Below are positions 25,477 through 34,247 of a stretch of DNA of 64,000 nucleotides, in pieces; the stretch's first letter is position 1, and every line of letters starts with the position of its first letter. A model generated the notes under the pieces. That model had not been told where the DNA came from. It did not search any database and saw nothing but the letters and a program-made list of their open reading frames with translations. Origin of the DNA: Hymenobacter glacieicola (GTDB taxonomy: Bacteria > Bacteroidota > Bacteroidia > Cytophagales > Hymenobacteraceae); assembly GCF_014640315.1 (NCBI RefSeq), contig NZ_BMGS01000013.1, positions 1 to 64,000 of the forward strand, given 5' to 3'. The translations under genes were made by a program, and so were the position numbers.

Positions 25477-26112
25477 ATGCTTTCCACCCAAAACTATACC
25501 GCCCTGCCCGATGCCGCCGCGTTGCAGCGCCTGTGCCAATCGTTGGCCGTGCTGGACGCCGTTAACTCCCAGGACCTTGAGTACCGCTACTACACGTATA
25601 ATCCTGACTGGGACGACAAGGAGGCGCTGTTTGAGATGAGCGACGGCGAGGGCGACCAGATGCTGGTGCTGTTCCGGCCGGAAGGCTGCTGCATCAATGG
25701 CTACCTGGAGGGCTACGACCAACCCGACAAGGCCCAGGTAACGCGCGGACTCCCGGAGGTTTTCGATGAGTTTATTTTCGGCGAACCGGTAAATTCCATT
25801 GGTACTACCTTTTGCCTGTGGTACACGCCGGCGCATGGCTGGCAAACCGGAGTGGTTGAAAACGAAGACGATGGCTCGGAAGAGCTGCTGTTCATCTTCG
25901 ACGGCCAGCCCGCTACCTACACGGAATGGGCCAATGAATACTTTATCGACGAAACCGACCGGGACCCGATTGACGAGGCTACCGTAGCCCGCATCTACCA
26001 ACACGAGCCCCTGACCCGGCAACTGGTGCAAGAGCTGATAGATCCACTAGAAGACTGGGCGCAGCTAGAGGCTGACGTGCAGGCCATTGGCTACCCCTAC
26101 AGCTTCAGCTGA
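25477..26112 (+). CDS. Uncharacterised acidic protein
   Basis: A 211-residue, strongly acidic soluble protein with no signal peptide or membrane segment. I do not recognise the family. Visible features are aromatic-rich strands (YRYYTYNPDWDDKEALFEMS, FCLWYTPAHGWQTGVV), a double cysteine (EGCCINGYLEG) and an acidic C-terminal helical part (LVQELIDPLEDWAQLEADVQ). The alternation of short beta strands with acidic loops is reminiscent of SMI1/SUKH-type or immunity-like folds, but this is a guess. It lies 54 bases downstream of the HxlR gene in the same direction. Confidence 0.7.
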   Translation: MLSTQNYTALPDAAALQRLCQSLAVLDAVNSQDLEYRYYTYNPDWDDKEALFEMSDGEGDQMLVLFRPEGCCINGYLEGYDQPDKAQVTRGLPEVFDEFIFGEPVNSIGTTFCLWYTPAHGWQTGVVENEDDGSEELLFIFDGQPATYTEWANEYFIDETDRDPIDEATVARIYQHEPLTRQLVQELIDPLEDWAQLEADVQAIGYPYSFS

Positions 26113-26208
26113 GTTTGAGCCACGCCGCCCCCTACTTACGCTCCTGGCCGCGAGGTAGTGGTACTTCGACTCCGCCTAGCAGAACCAGTTTAGGTTGTTG
26201 CAGCCCTG

Positions 26209-27837
26209 TCAGCTAGCTGTGGTTGGTACTACTGCCGGGGTATCCGACAACACGTAATGCCGCGCTATTTCCGTGAAAGCGGCTACTTGTTGCTGCTGCC
26301 ACTGCGGGCTTTTACCAAGTTCCTGGCCCAGCAATGCCGCTACCGTTGGGGCCATGCGCAGGGCAGCGCGGGCATCCAGAAACAGCACCCGCACGCGCCG
26401 GGCCAGTACGTCTTCCACGGTGCGGGCCATTTCGTAGCGGGCGGCCCACACCACCTCAGCCTGCACAAACTCCAGGCTTTGGTCTAGCTTCTGGCCGAGC
26501 TCGGGCCGCTGGGCAATGAGCTGCTGCAGGGCCGGCAGGTCGGAGCCGTACACGTAGAGGTGACTGCTCCGGTCGGGGGTAGGGTGGGCGCCGTGGATGG
26601 AGAGGTGGGCGGTTGGGCTGGGAGCGGGGGCGAGCTTGCCGAGCGCAATGACTTTATCGACCGTGTCCTGGGCCATGCGGCGGTACGTGGTCCATTTGCC
26701 GCCCGTGATGGTGACAAGGCCCGCTGGCGACACCAGAATTTTGTGGCTGCGCGAAATTTCCTGGGTTTTCTCGGAGCCGGAACCGGCTTGCGGAGCCGCC
26801 AAAGGCCGTAGCCCGGCAAAGACGCTCAGCGCATCGCTCCGCCGGGGGGCGCGGGTGAGGTACTGAGCCGTGGTGCGCAGAATAAAGTCTATTTCTTCTT
26901 CCAGGGCCCGGGGTTCGGGGCTGTGCTCCTTGAGCGGAGTATCGGTGGTGCCCAGCACCACGCGTCCGTGCCAGGGTACGGCAAATAGTACGCGGCCGTC
27001 GTCCGTTTTAGGAATCATCAGCGCCTCGTTGCCGGGCAGAAACGATTTGTCTACCACAATGTGCACGCCCTGGCTGGGCCGCACCAATTTGCGGCCCCCG
27101 GGCTGGTCCAGCTGCAGAATGTCATCCACGAAGACGCCGGTGGCATTGACTACGGTTTTCGCCCGTAGCCCATAGGTAGCGCCGGTTTCGTGGTCAGTAG
27201 CCCGCACGCCCACCACTTGTCCCTGGGCATCTTTCAGCAGCCCCTGCACCCCGAAGTAGTTGAGCAGCACCGCTCCTTGCTCAATGGCTGTTTGCGCCAG
27301 GTTGATAGCCAGACGAGCATCATCGAACTGCCCGTCGTGGTAGAGCACGCCCCCGCGCAAGCCAGCGGCTCTGATGTTGCCCAGGCGCTGCAGGGTTTCG
27401 GCCTGGCTCAGGTGCACCGAGGCGCCCAAGCTCAGCTCCCCGGCCAGCAAGTCGTACATCTTCAGCCCAATGGTATAGAACGGGCCTCCCCACCAGCTAT
27501 AGTTTGGAATGATAAACTCCTGATTCCTGACGAGGTGGGGAGCGTTTTTCAGAAGTAAGCCGCGTTCATACAGCGCCTCACGTACCAGGCCTACGTCGCC
27601 CTGCGCCAGGTAACGCACGCCGCCGTGCACCAGCTTGGTGCTGCGGCTGCTGGTACCTTTAGCGTAATCAACCTGCTCCAAGAGCAGCGTTTTAAAGCCG
27701 CGGCTGGCGCCGTCGAGGGCGATGCCCAGGCCCGTGGCGCCCCCGCCAATTACCAGTAAGTCCCAGAGTAGCTGCGCCGTAAGCTGCCGGATCAGGTGCT
27801 CGCGCTGGAAGATGGATTCAGGGTGAACGTGTTGCAT
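26209..27837 (-). CDS. glpD: Glycerol-3-phosphate dehydrogenase (FAD-dependent)
   Basis: A 542-residue flavoenzyme oxidising glycerol-3-phosphate to dihydroxyacetone phosphate at the inner membrane and passing electrons to quinone. The FAD dinucleotide fold reads LLVIGGGATGLGIALDGASR, followed by SSRSTKLVHGGVRYLAQGDV, the GlpD substrate block. FAVPWHGRVVLGTTDTPL and VTITGGKWTTYRRMAQD are further conserved blocks, and a C-terminal GlpD cap domain is present. No glpK or glpF is adjacent, so the gene appears to stand alone. Confidence 0.95.
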   Translation of the reverse strand: MQHVHPESIFQREHLIRQLTAQLLWDLLVIGGGATGLGIALDGASRGFKTLLLEQVDYAKGTSSRSTKLVHGGVRYLAQGDVGLVREALYERGLLLKNAPHLVRNQEFIIPNYSWWGGPFYTIGLKMYDLLAGELSLGASVHLSQAETLQRLGNIRAAGLRGGVLYHDGQFDDARLAINLAQTAIEQGAVLLNYFGVQGLLKDAQGQVVGVRATDHETGATYGLRAKTVVNATGVFVDDILQLDQPGGRKLVRPSQGVHIVVDKSFLPGNEALMIPKTDDGRVLFAVPWHGRVVLGTTDTPLKEHSPEPRALEEEIDFILRTTAQYLTRAPRRSDALSVFAGLRPLAAPQAGSGSEKTQEISRSHKILVSPAGLVTITGGKWTTYRRMAQDTVDKVIALGKLAPAPSPTAHLSIHGAHPTPDRSSHLYVYGSDLPALQQLIAQRPELGQKLDQSLEFVQAEVVWAARYEMARTVEDVLARRVRVLFLDARAALRMAPTVAALLGQELGKSPQWQQQQVAAFTEIARHYVLSDTPAVVPTTAS

Positions 27838-27953
27838 GGAAGAGGCCGTACCCCTGGCTCAACGGCCCAGGTCAGGCTCCTGCATCAACGGATTGCCGCG
27901 GAAATAGATAATTTCAGCCGTGCTCGGCGGGTAGTAAGCTGTAGCCACGCCCT

Positions 27954-28403
27954 ATGAACACTCTGCCTATGTTGTTTCGCGAGGCCCAGGTAGCGGATAT
28001 TCCCCAGCTGTCGGCAGTGCGCCTGTCGGTGCAGGAAAACCGCTTATCCAATCCTGATCTGGTTACGCCCGCAGCCTACGTTGACTACCTTACCCGGCGC
28101 GGCCAAGGCTGGACGTGTGAGGTCAACGGGGCCATTGTGGGCTTTGGCATTGCCGATGTGCGGGGCCACAGCATCTGGGCCCTGTTCGTGCGGCCGGAGT
28201 TTGCTAGGCAAGGCATCGGCAAGAAGCTGCATAATCTGATGTTGAGCTGGTACTTCGCCCAAACCACCGAACCCCTGTGGCTTAGCACGGCCCCCGGCAC
28301 CCGCGCCGAAGAGTTCTACCGCCGCCAAGGCTGGCACGATACCGGCCGGACGGCCCAAGGTGAAGTGCGGTTTGAAATGAGGGTAGAGGGGTGGCGGCAG
28401 TAG
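27954..28403 (+). CDS. GNAT-family N-acetyltransferase
   Basis: A 149-residue acetyl-CoA-dependent transferase. The pyrophosphate-binding motif A reads IWALFVRPEFARQGIGKKLH (R-x-x-G-x-G/A). The C-terminal half contains LWLSTAPGTRAEEFYRRQGW, the usual motif B. The acceptor is unknown. The stop lies 38 bases before the start chosen for the phosphodiesterase gene, which points to joint transcription. Confidence 0.88.
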   Translation: MNTLPMLFREAQVADIPQLSAVRLSVQENRLSNPDLVTPAAYVDYLTRRGQGWTCEVNGAIVGFGIADVRGHSIWALFVRPEFARQGIGKKLHNLMLSWYFAQTTEPLWLSTAPGTRAEEFYRRQGWHDTGRTAQGEVRFEMRVEGWRQ

Positions 28404-28441
28404 GTGTGAAAATGTATACGCCCTTAAGTAAACGCCTACTG

Positions 28442-29404
28442 ATGCGCTTTTTCGCTCACATAGCACTAATTGTCTGGAGCTTACTGGTATCCACTCAACC
28501 AGCTCAGGCTCAGCCTGCCCCCAGCTTTACCGTAGTGCCGCTGGGCGTGAAGGGGGGCTTGCAGGAAAGCAACCTCTCGGCCTACCTTGTGGCACCCGCT
28601 GGCTCGACTTCCTACGTTTGCCTGGATGCCGGAACCGTGTACAGCGGGGTAGAAGAAGCCATCCGCAACCGGGTACTTGCTGCTCCGGCCGGCGAGGTAG
28701 TGCGCAAGCAAATCAACGCCTACCTTATTTCCCACGCCCACCTCGACCACGTGGCGGGCCTGCTGCTGGGCGCTCCCGACGATACGCCCAAAAGTATCTA
28801 CGGCTTGCAGAATTGCCTGGCTACCATTCAAAACGACTACTTCAACTGGCGGGCCTGGCCCAACTTCGGCGACGGTGGCAACCCGCCGGCCCTGAAAAAA
28901 TACCGGCTGCGGGAGCTGGTGCCCCAGCAGGAAACGGTCATCGAAAACACTCCGCTCCGGGTGCAGGCTTTTGCCCTCAGCCACGGTAAGCCTTACCAAA
29001 GTGCGGCGTTCCTGGTGCGCAACGGCAGCAGCTACCTGCTTTACCTCGGCGACACGGGCGCTGATGCGGTGGAGCACAGCCAGAACCTGCGGGCCGTGTG
29101 GCAGGCCGTGGAGCCCCTGGTGAAGGCCCGCCAGCTTAAGGCCATTTTCATGGAAGCTTCCTACCCCAATTCTCAGCCGGTAACGCAGCTGTTCGGCCAC
29201 CTCACCCCAAGGTTACTGATGCAGGAAATGGAGGTATTGAGCCAGTTGACTGGCCCGGCAGCTTTGCGGGGGCTGCCGGTGGTTATTACCCACCTCAAAC
29301 CTTCGCCCGGCAATGAGGCTCTTATCCGCAAGCAACTCACCGAGGCCAACAAGCTCCACCTGAAACTGCTGTTTCCGGAGCAGGGACACCGGCTGGCGTT
29401 TTGA
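28442..29404 (+). CDS. Class II 3',5'-cyclic-nucleotide phosphodiesterase (metallo-beta-lactamase fold)
   Basis: A 320-residue exported enzyme of the PDEase_II/CpdP type. A signal peptide (MRFFAHIALIVWSLLVSTQP) is followed by the metal motif SHAHLDHVAGLLLGAPDD, the diagnostic HxHLDHxxG block of class II cyclic-nucleotide phosphodiesterases. ALSHGKPYQSAAFLVRNGSS and LYLGDTGAD supply further metal ligands, and FMEASYPN and VVITHLKPS are the C-terminal ligands. It would hydrolyse extracytoplasmic cAMP or cGMP. ATG 28412 is an alternative start, 10 codons upstream. It follows the GNAT gene closely. Confidence 0.87.
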   Translation: MRFFAHIALIVWSLLVSTQPAQAQPAPSFTVVPLGVKGGLQESNLSAYLVAPAGSTSYVCLDAGTVYSGVEEAIRNRVLAAPAGEVVRKQINAYLISHAHLDHVAGLLLGAPDDTPKSIYGLQNCLATIQNDYFNWRAWPNFGDGGNPPALKKYRLRELVPQQETVIENTPLRVQAFALSHGKPYQSAAFLVRNGSSYLLYLGDTGADAVEHSQNLRAVWQAVEPLVKARQLKAIFMEASYPNSQPVTQLFGHLTPRLLMQEMEVLSQLTGPAALRGLPVVITHLKPSPGNEALIRKQLTEANKLHLKLLFPEQGHRLAF

Positions 29405-29470
29405 GATTCTGCCCGCGGAAATAGATTCCTTGCCCCGCGACAATTGCCCCCACAACACTAGCTTAGCGGC

Positions 29471-30334
29471 ATGTCTTTCCTTTCCCTATGCAAATCAGCC
29501 CTGTGCTACGGCGGGCTGCTTCTGCTGGTGCTACTGGCGCCGGTGGCTCAGGCCCAAAGCCAGGCGCCCAAGCGCGAGCCGTTCGTGCTCGGCCACATCG
29601 ACCGTATTCACTCGGGGCAGCTGAATGAGGAACGGGTGCTGAACATCTACCTGCCGGAGGGCTACGCCAACGAGCCGAAGGTGAGCTACCCCGTGATTTA
29701 CTTGCTGGATGGGTCCGCTGATGAAGACTTCATTCACATAGTGGGCCTGGTGCAGTACCTGACGTTTCCCTGGATTGACGTGCTGCCCAAGTCCATTGTA
29801 GTAGGCATTGCCACGGTAGACAGGAGGCGCGACTTCACCTTCCCGACTCGCAATAAAAAAGACCTGCAAGAGTTTCCGACCACGGGTAAGTCGGCAGCTT
29901 TTATGCGCTTTATCGAGCAAGACCTGCAGCCCTACGTGGAGCGAACCTACCGAACGAACGGCCACAAAACCCTCATCGGCCAGTCGTTGGGTGGCTTGTT
30001 TGCCACGGAAGTGTTGCTGAAAAAACCGGCCCTGTTCAACACCTATGTCATTGCCAGCCCCAGCCTGTGGTGGGACGATGAATCACTGGTAGCCCAGGCC
30101 CCGGCCTTGCTGAAGCAGGCGGCAACAGCGGCGCCCGCCCACGTGTTCGTGGCCCTCGGCAATGAAGGCCCCCAGATGAAAAAGGCCACGGAGGCTATGG
30201 TAGGCCTGCTACGGGCGGCCCCCGCCAGAGTCGGCCGCCTGGAGTACGTGCCGTTTCCGGAAGAAACGCACGCTACCATTCTGCACCGGGCGGTGTACAA
30301 AGCGTTTGAAACGTTGTATAAGAAGCCGAAATAA
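29471..30334 (+). CDS. Exported alpha/beta-hydrolase, enterochelin-esterase-like
   Basis: A 287-residue serine esterase (PF00756 type) with a signal peptide ending PVAQAQ. YPVIYLLDGSADEDFIHIVG is the oxyanion-side block. The nucleophile elbow is LIGQSLGGLFATEVL (Ser in GQSLGG), and the catalytic His is in FPEETHATILH. The family includes IroE/BesA siderophore esterases and many surface hydrolases; with no siderophore genes here, the substrate remains open. It lies in a run of exported hydrolases. Confidence 0.87.
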   Translation: MSFLSLCKSALCYGGLLLLVLLAPVAQAQSQAPKREPFVLGHIDRIHSGQLNEERVLNIYLPEGYANEPKVSYPVIYLLDGSADEDFIHIVGLVQYLTFPWIDVLPKSIVVGIATVDRRRDFTFPTRNKKDLQEFPTTGKSAAFMRFIEQDLQPYVERTYRTNGHKTLIGQSLGGLFATEVLLKKPALFNTYVIASPSLWWDDESLVAQAPALLKQAATAAPAHVFVALGNEGPQMKKATEAMVGLLRAAPARVGRLEYVPFPEETHATILHRAVYKAFETLYKKPK

Positions 30335-30406
30335 GCGCGTGTTCGTTGGCCAACACAAAACCAGTAGCGGGTAATACCGGCCTAGCAGGCTTGGACAGCA
30401 GTGGCG

Positions 30407-30414
30407 TATCTTTC
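30407..30414 (+). promoter_or_regulatory. Probable -7 box (TATCTTTC)
   Basis: Seven of eight positions fit TAnnTTTG, 20 bases before the GH97 ATG. Confidence 0.4.
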
Positions 30415-30434
30415 CCGTTCATTCCTGCCGGTTT

Positions 30435-32540
30435 ATGAAACGACTCCCCTTCCTGCTGCTTGCGGGCTTCATGGGTACGATTGCCCAGGCCCAAACCGTT
30501 CATTCGCCCACCAACAAGCTTACCCTCAGCTTCCAGCTCAGCCCCGGCGGCGAGCCAACGTACCAGCTCCGCTTTGGGGCCAAGCCCGTGCTCAAGCCCA
30601 GCCGCCTCGGCATGCTGTTGCAGGGCCAACCGGCGCTCGACAAGGGCCTGACCATTGCCCGGGTTGATTCCAGCCAGCACGATGACACCTGGCAACCGGT
30701 CTGGGGCGAGGTAAAGCAAATCCGGAATCGTTACAAGGAACTGGCCGTAACCCTGCAACAGCCCACCAGCAATGGCCGCCGGGTAGTGGTGCGTTTTCGC
30801 CTCTACGACGACGGTCTGGGCTTCCGCTACGAGTTTCCCCAGCAGCCGGGCCTGAGCTACTTTGTGGTGCAGCAGGAGCTGACCGAGTTCAACCTGCCCG
30901 CCAACCACAAGGCCTTCTGGATTCCCGGCGACTACGACTCCAACGAGTACACCTATACCACGTCCCGCCTGAGCGAGGTCAACAGCGCCCCCATTGAGCC
31001 GATACAGCTCAAGTCGGACCCGAAGCGCGTGCAGACCCCGCTCATGCTCAAGTCGGATGACGGGCTGTACGTGAACCTGCACGAGGCGGCCCTGGTCAAC
31101 TACCCGGCCCTGATGCTGGACGTAGATACCCAAGCCTTCGGGCTGCGCAGCCACTTGGTGCCCTCGGCTACGGGGGCGGCCGCCTACCTGCAAGCGCCGG
31201 AACATACGCCCTGGCGCACCGTGGTAGTAAGTGATAAAGCGCCCGAGGTATTGGCCAGCAAGCTGATTCTGAACCTGAACGAGCCCACCGCCTTTGCTGC
31301 CACCGACTGGATTAAGCCCCAGAAATTTGTGGGCGTCTGGTGGGAAATGCACGTCAACAAAGCCAGCTGGAACTACGCCGACACCAGCAACATCAAGCTG
31401 GCCGGCACCGACTGGAGTAAGCTCAGGCCCAACGGTCACCACGGCGCCAATACCCAGAACGTAAAACGCTACATCGACTTTGCCGCCAAGCATGGCCTGC
31501 AGAGCGTGCTTGTAGAAGGCTGGAACGTGGGCTGGGAGGACTGGGCCGGTAACTGGAAAGAGGAGGTATTTGACTTCGTGACGCCCTACCCCGACTTCAA
31601 CGTGCCGGAGTTGCAGCAGTACGCCGCCAGCAAAGGCGTGAAGCTGATGATGCACCACGAAACCAGCTCCGCCGTAACCAACTATGAGCGCCGCCAGGAT
31701 GCCGCCTACCGCTTTATGAAGCAGTACGGTTACGACGCCGTGAAAACCGGCTACGTGGGCCGCATCATCCCGCGCGGGGAACACCACGACGGCCAGTGGA
31801 TGGTCAACCACTACAACCGCACGGCCCAGAAAACCGGTGAAAACCAGATTATGGTAGACATGCACGAGTCGGTGCGCCCAACGGGCCTGCACCGCACTTA
31901 CCCCAACTGGCTGGCCTCGGAAGCGGCCCGCGGCAACGAGTTCAACGCCTGGAGCACGGGCAACCCACCCGAGCACGAAACCATTCTGCCCTTTACCCGC
32001 CTCATGGGCGGCCCCATGGACTACACCCCTGGCATCTTCCAGATTAAGCTGGAAGGCTGGAACCCGCAGCGCAACCAGGGCAAGCAGGTGCACACCACGC
32101 TGGCTAAGCAACTGGCCCTGTACGTGACCCTCTACAGCCCCGTGCAAATGGCCGCCGACCTGCCCGAGGCCTACGAGCAGCACTTGGATGCCTTCCAGTT
32201 TATCAAAGATGTGGCCGTGGACTGGGACGACACCCGCATTCTGCTGGCCGAGCCCGGCGACTACCTCACCACGGCCCGCAAAGCCAAGGGCACGGAGGAG
32301 TGGTACCTGGGCTCCATCACCGATGAGCAGGCTCGCACGCAAACCGTGAAGCTGGACTTTCTCACCCCCGGCACTACCTATGAGGCAACCATCTACGCCG
32401 ACGGCCAAGGCGCCTCCTGGGACAAGAACCCCATGGCCTACCGCATCCGCAAGCAGAAAGTCACGAGCAAAACCACGCTCAAGCTGCAGCTAGCCGCTGG
32501 GGGCGGGGCGGCCGTAAGCATCAAGCCGGTAGGAAAATAG
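30435..32540 (+). CDS. Glycoside hydrolase family 97 (SusB-like alpha-glucosidase or alpha-galactosidase)
   Basis: A 701-residue exported enzyme. The signal peptide MKRLPFLLLAGFMGTIAQAQ is followed by the N-terminal beta-sandwich (QLRFGAKPVLKPSRLGMLLQ), a TIM barrel beginning QKFVGVWWEMHVNKASW, and a C-terminal beta domain. Candidate catalytic or calcium-binding glutamates lie in MMHHETSS, VDMHESVRPTG and ARGNEFNAW, the arrangement of inverting SusB-type enzymes. It is followed by a GH13 gene, so both probably degrade alpha-glucans in the periplasm or at the cell surface. No SusC/SusD pair is present. A decayed second copy of its C-terminus lies after the GH13 gene. Confidence 0.93.
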   Translation: MKRLPFLLLAGFMGTIAQAQTVHSPTNKLTLSFQLSPGGEPTYQLRFGAKPVLKPSRLGMLLQGQPALDKGLTIARVDSSQHDDTWQPVWGEVKQIRNRYKELAVTLQQPTSNGRRVVVRFRLYDDGLGFRYEFPQQPGLSYFVVQQELTEFNLPANHKAFWIPGDYDSNEYTYTTSRLSEVNSAPIEPIQLKSDPKRVQTPLMLKSDDGLYVNLHEAALVNYPALMLDVDTQAFGLRSHLVPSATGAAAYLQAPEHTPWRTVVVSDKAPEVLASKLILNLNEPTAFAATDWIKPQKFVGVWWEMHVNKASWNYADTSNIKLAGTDWSKLRPNGHHGANTQNVKRYIDFAAKHGLQSVLVEGWNVGWEDWAGNWKEEVFDFVTPYPDFNVPELQQYAASKGVKLMMHHETSSAVTNYERRQDAAYRFMKQYGYDAVKTGYVGRIIPRGEHHDGQWMVNHYNRTAQKTGENQIMVDMHESVRPTGLHRTYPNWLASEAARGNEFNAWSTGNPPEHETILPFTRLMGGPMDYTPGIFQIKLEGWNPQRNQGKQVHTTLAKQLALYVTLYSPVQMAADLPEAYEQHLDAFQFIKDVAVDWDDTRILLAEPGDYLTTARKAKGTEEWYLGSITDEQARTQTVKLDFLTPGTTYEATIYADGQGASWDKNPMAYRIRKQKVTSKTTLKLQLAAGGGAAVSIKPVGK

Positions 32541-32649
32541 CTGGAACTTAAGCAACATCTTAAACGCTAAGCAAGCAGCAGTGCCCAGCGGCGGAAACCA
32601 GTTCCGTATAATGCTGCTACCCTTTTGTACCCAGTGTAATTATTACATA

Positions 32650-34047
32650 ATGTCTTTTCTGAAAACAGCTTTCAAACACAGCTTGGCTGTGCTCCTTTCT
32701 ACTGGCCTGCTGACTAACTGCAAATCCGATACGCCGGATGCGCCAGTGCCCGTTGCTCCGCCCGTAGCCACTACGCCCCCGCAATACGGTACTCCTTTTA
32801 CGGGCGTGCCTAACCGCGAGGATGCCGTGCTATACCAGGTAAACATGCGCGCGTTTAGTCAAAGCGGCAACTTCGCGGGCGTAACAGCCCGCCTGGATTC
32901 CATCAAGGCGTTGGGCGCAAACGTGGTGTATCTGATGCCCATTTACCCGATTGGGGACCTACGAAGCGTGAACTCGCCTTACGCCGTAAAGGACTACACT
33001 GCCGTGAGCCCCGAGTTTGGTACGCTCACCGACCTGCGGACGCTGGTTGACGCCGCCCACAGTCGGGGCCTGAGCGTGCTGTTGGATTGGGTGGCAAACC
33101 ATACCAGCTGGGACAATGCCTGGATTACGCAGCACCCGGAGTGGTACCTGCGTAATAACGTCGGCGTCATCCAGAGTCCGCCCAACACCAATTACACCGA
33201 CGTAGCCCAGCTTAATTTTGCCAGCGCCCCCATGCGCCTGGCCATGATTGCGGCCATGAAATCGTGGGTGTATACGGCCAACGTCGATGGTTTCCGCTTC
33301 GACTATGCCGATGCGCCGCCCCTTGACTTCTGGAAGCAAGCCGTGGATACGCTGCGCAACGTGAAGTCTCATAAGCTGCTGCTGCTGGCCGAAGGCAACC
33401 GGAACGCCAACTTCTCGGCGGGCTTCGATTATACCTTTGGCTTCAATTTCTACGGCGGCTTCTGGGATGTATATCGCCGGAACGCTGCCGCCACTACCTT
33501 CGACGCGCTTAATACCAGCGAATATGCGGGGGCTACGGGTACCCAGCAGGTAGTGCGCTACATCACTAACCACGATGTAAACGGCTCCGACGGCACCCCC
33601 GTGGCGTTGTTCGGCGGCAAAGCCGGGGCCATGTCGGCATTCGTTATTGCCTCCTGCTACAAAGGAGTACCCATGATCTACAATGGCCAGGAAGCCGGCA
33701 TGACCACGGCCATTCCTTTCCCATTTACCTCAGTGAAAGTGAACTGGGGTAGCCAACCCGACGTGACCAAAGCCTACAAGCAGCTACTGGCCGCCCGCGC
33801 CGGCAGTGCGGCCCTGCGGCGGGGCACGCCCACGGCCTACAGCACTGCGGACGTGTGCGCCTTCACCAAAACGGCCGGTACTGAGCAGGCCCTGGTGTTG
33901 GTAAATGTGCGCAACAGCGCCAAGCAGTACGTGCTGCCTGCGGCCCTAGCCAACACTACCTGGACCAATGCCCTGCAAGGCGGTTCCCTCACGCTGGGTA
34001 CGCAGGTTTCGCTGCCCGCTTACGGGTATGTGGTGTTGAAAAAATAA
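32650..34047 (+). CDS. Lipid-anchored GH13 alpha-amylase
   Basis: A 465-residue amylase with a lipoprotein signal (lipobox LLTNC, Cys at about residue 24), a proline-rich linker and the GH13 barrel. The conserved regions are SVLLDWVANHTSWD (region I), DGFRFDYADAPP (region II, nucleophile Asp), LLLAEGNRN (region III, acid/base Glu) and YITNHDVNGSD (region IV). The position suggests surface or periplasmic starch cleavage feeding GH97. The ATG at 32650 was chosen because it begins the lipoprotein signal; the frame reaches 32581 without resembling protein. Confidence 0.92.
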   Translation: MSFLKTAFKHSLAVLLSTGLLTNCKSDTPDAPVPVAPPVATTPPQYGTPFTGVPNREDAVLYQVNMRAFSQSGNFAGVTARLDSIKALGANVVYLMPIYPIGDLRSVNSPYAVKDYTAVSPEFGTLTDLRTLVDAAHSRGLSVLLDWVANHTSWDNAWITQHPEWYLRNNVGVIQSPPNTNYTDVAQLNFASAPMRLAMIAAMKSWVYTANVDGFRFDYADAPPLDFWKQAVDTLRNVKSHKLLLLAEGNRNANFSAGFDYTFGFNFYGGFWDVYRRNAAATTFDALNTSEYAGATGTQQVVRYITNHDVNGSDGTPVALFGGKAGAMSAFVIASCYKGVPMIYNGQEAGMTTAIPFPFTSVKVNWGSQPDVTKAYKQLLAARAGSAALRRGTPTAYSTADVCAFTKTAGTEQALVLVNVRNSAKQYVLPAALANTTWTNALQGGSLTLGTQVSLPAYGYVVLKK

Positions 34048-34061
34048 GGCGGCAAGAAGGC

Positions 34062-34166
34062 GGCCTGCGCTCCGTCAGGGAAGAGCAGGCCCGACCGCGC
34101 ACCGTGAAGCGGTAGTTAGCTGCCGGGGACGAATCGACCATGAGCAGCAAGCCGGTGGGGAAATAG
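34062..34166 (+). pseudogene. Decayed copy of the GH97 C-terminus
   Basis: Reading in frame from 34062 gives GLRSVREEQARPRTVKR, an in-frame TAG at 34113-34115, then LAAGDESTMSSKPVGK and a final TAG at 34164-34166. The intact GH97 at 30435-32540 has WYLGSITDEQARTQTVKL and, at its very end, LQLAAGGGAAVSIKPVGK. The DNA also aligns, for example GAGCAGGC-CG and AAGCCGGTGGGGAAATAG against AAGCCGGTAGGAAAATAG. About 45 codons between the two matched blocks are missing, consistent with a deletion between similar T-x-K-L stretches. It is therefore a remnant of a second GH97 gene, immediately after the GH13 stop. Confidence 0.7.
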
Positions 34167-34247
34167 GGCCCAGCACTGGCCGCCGCAAATCGTAGCGTGA
34201 AATGAGTAGATTGGGGGCTACTACCCACCGGCTACCCATTTCATGCT

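Noticed and set aside
30273..32408. 711-codon open frame on the minus strand across the GH97 gene
   Set aside because: It is the antisense shadow of a clear GH97 enzyme in GC-rich DNA, has low-complexity Val/Gly/His-rich content and no recognisable domain.
34199..34242. Inverted repeat GAAATGAGTAG/CTACCCATTTC before the DUF1080 gene
   Set aside because: An 11-bp imperfect stem with a 22-base loop can occur by chance, and no regulator or motif supports it.
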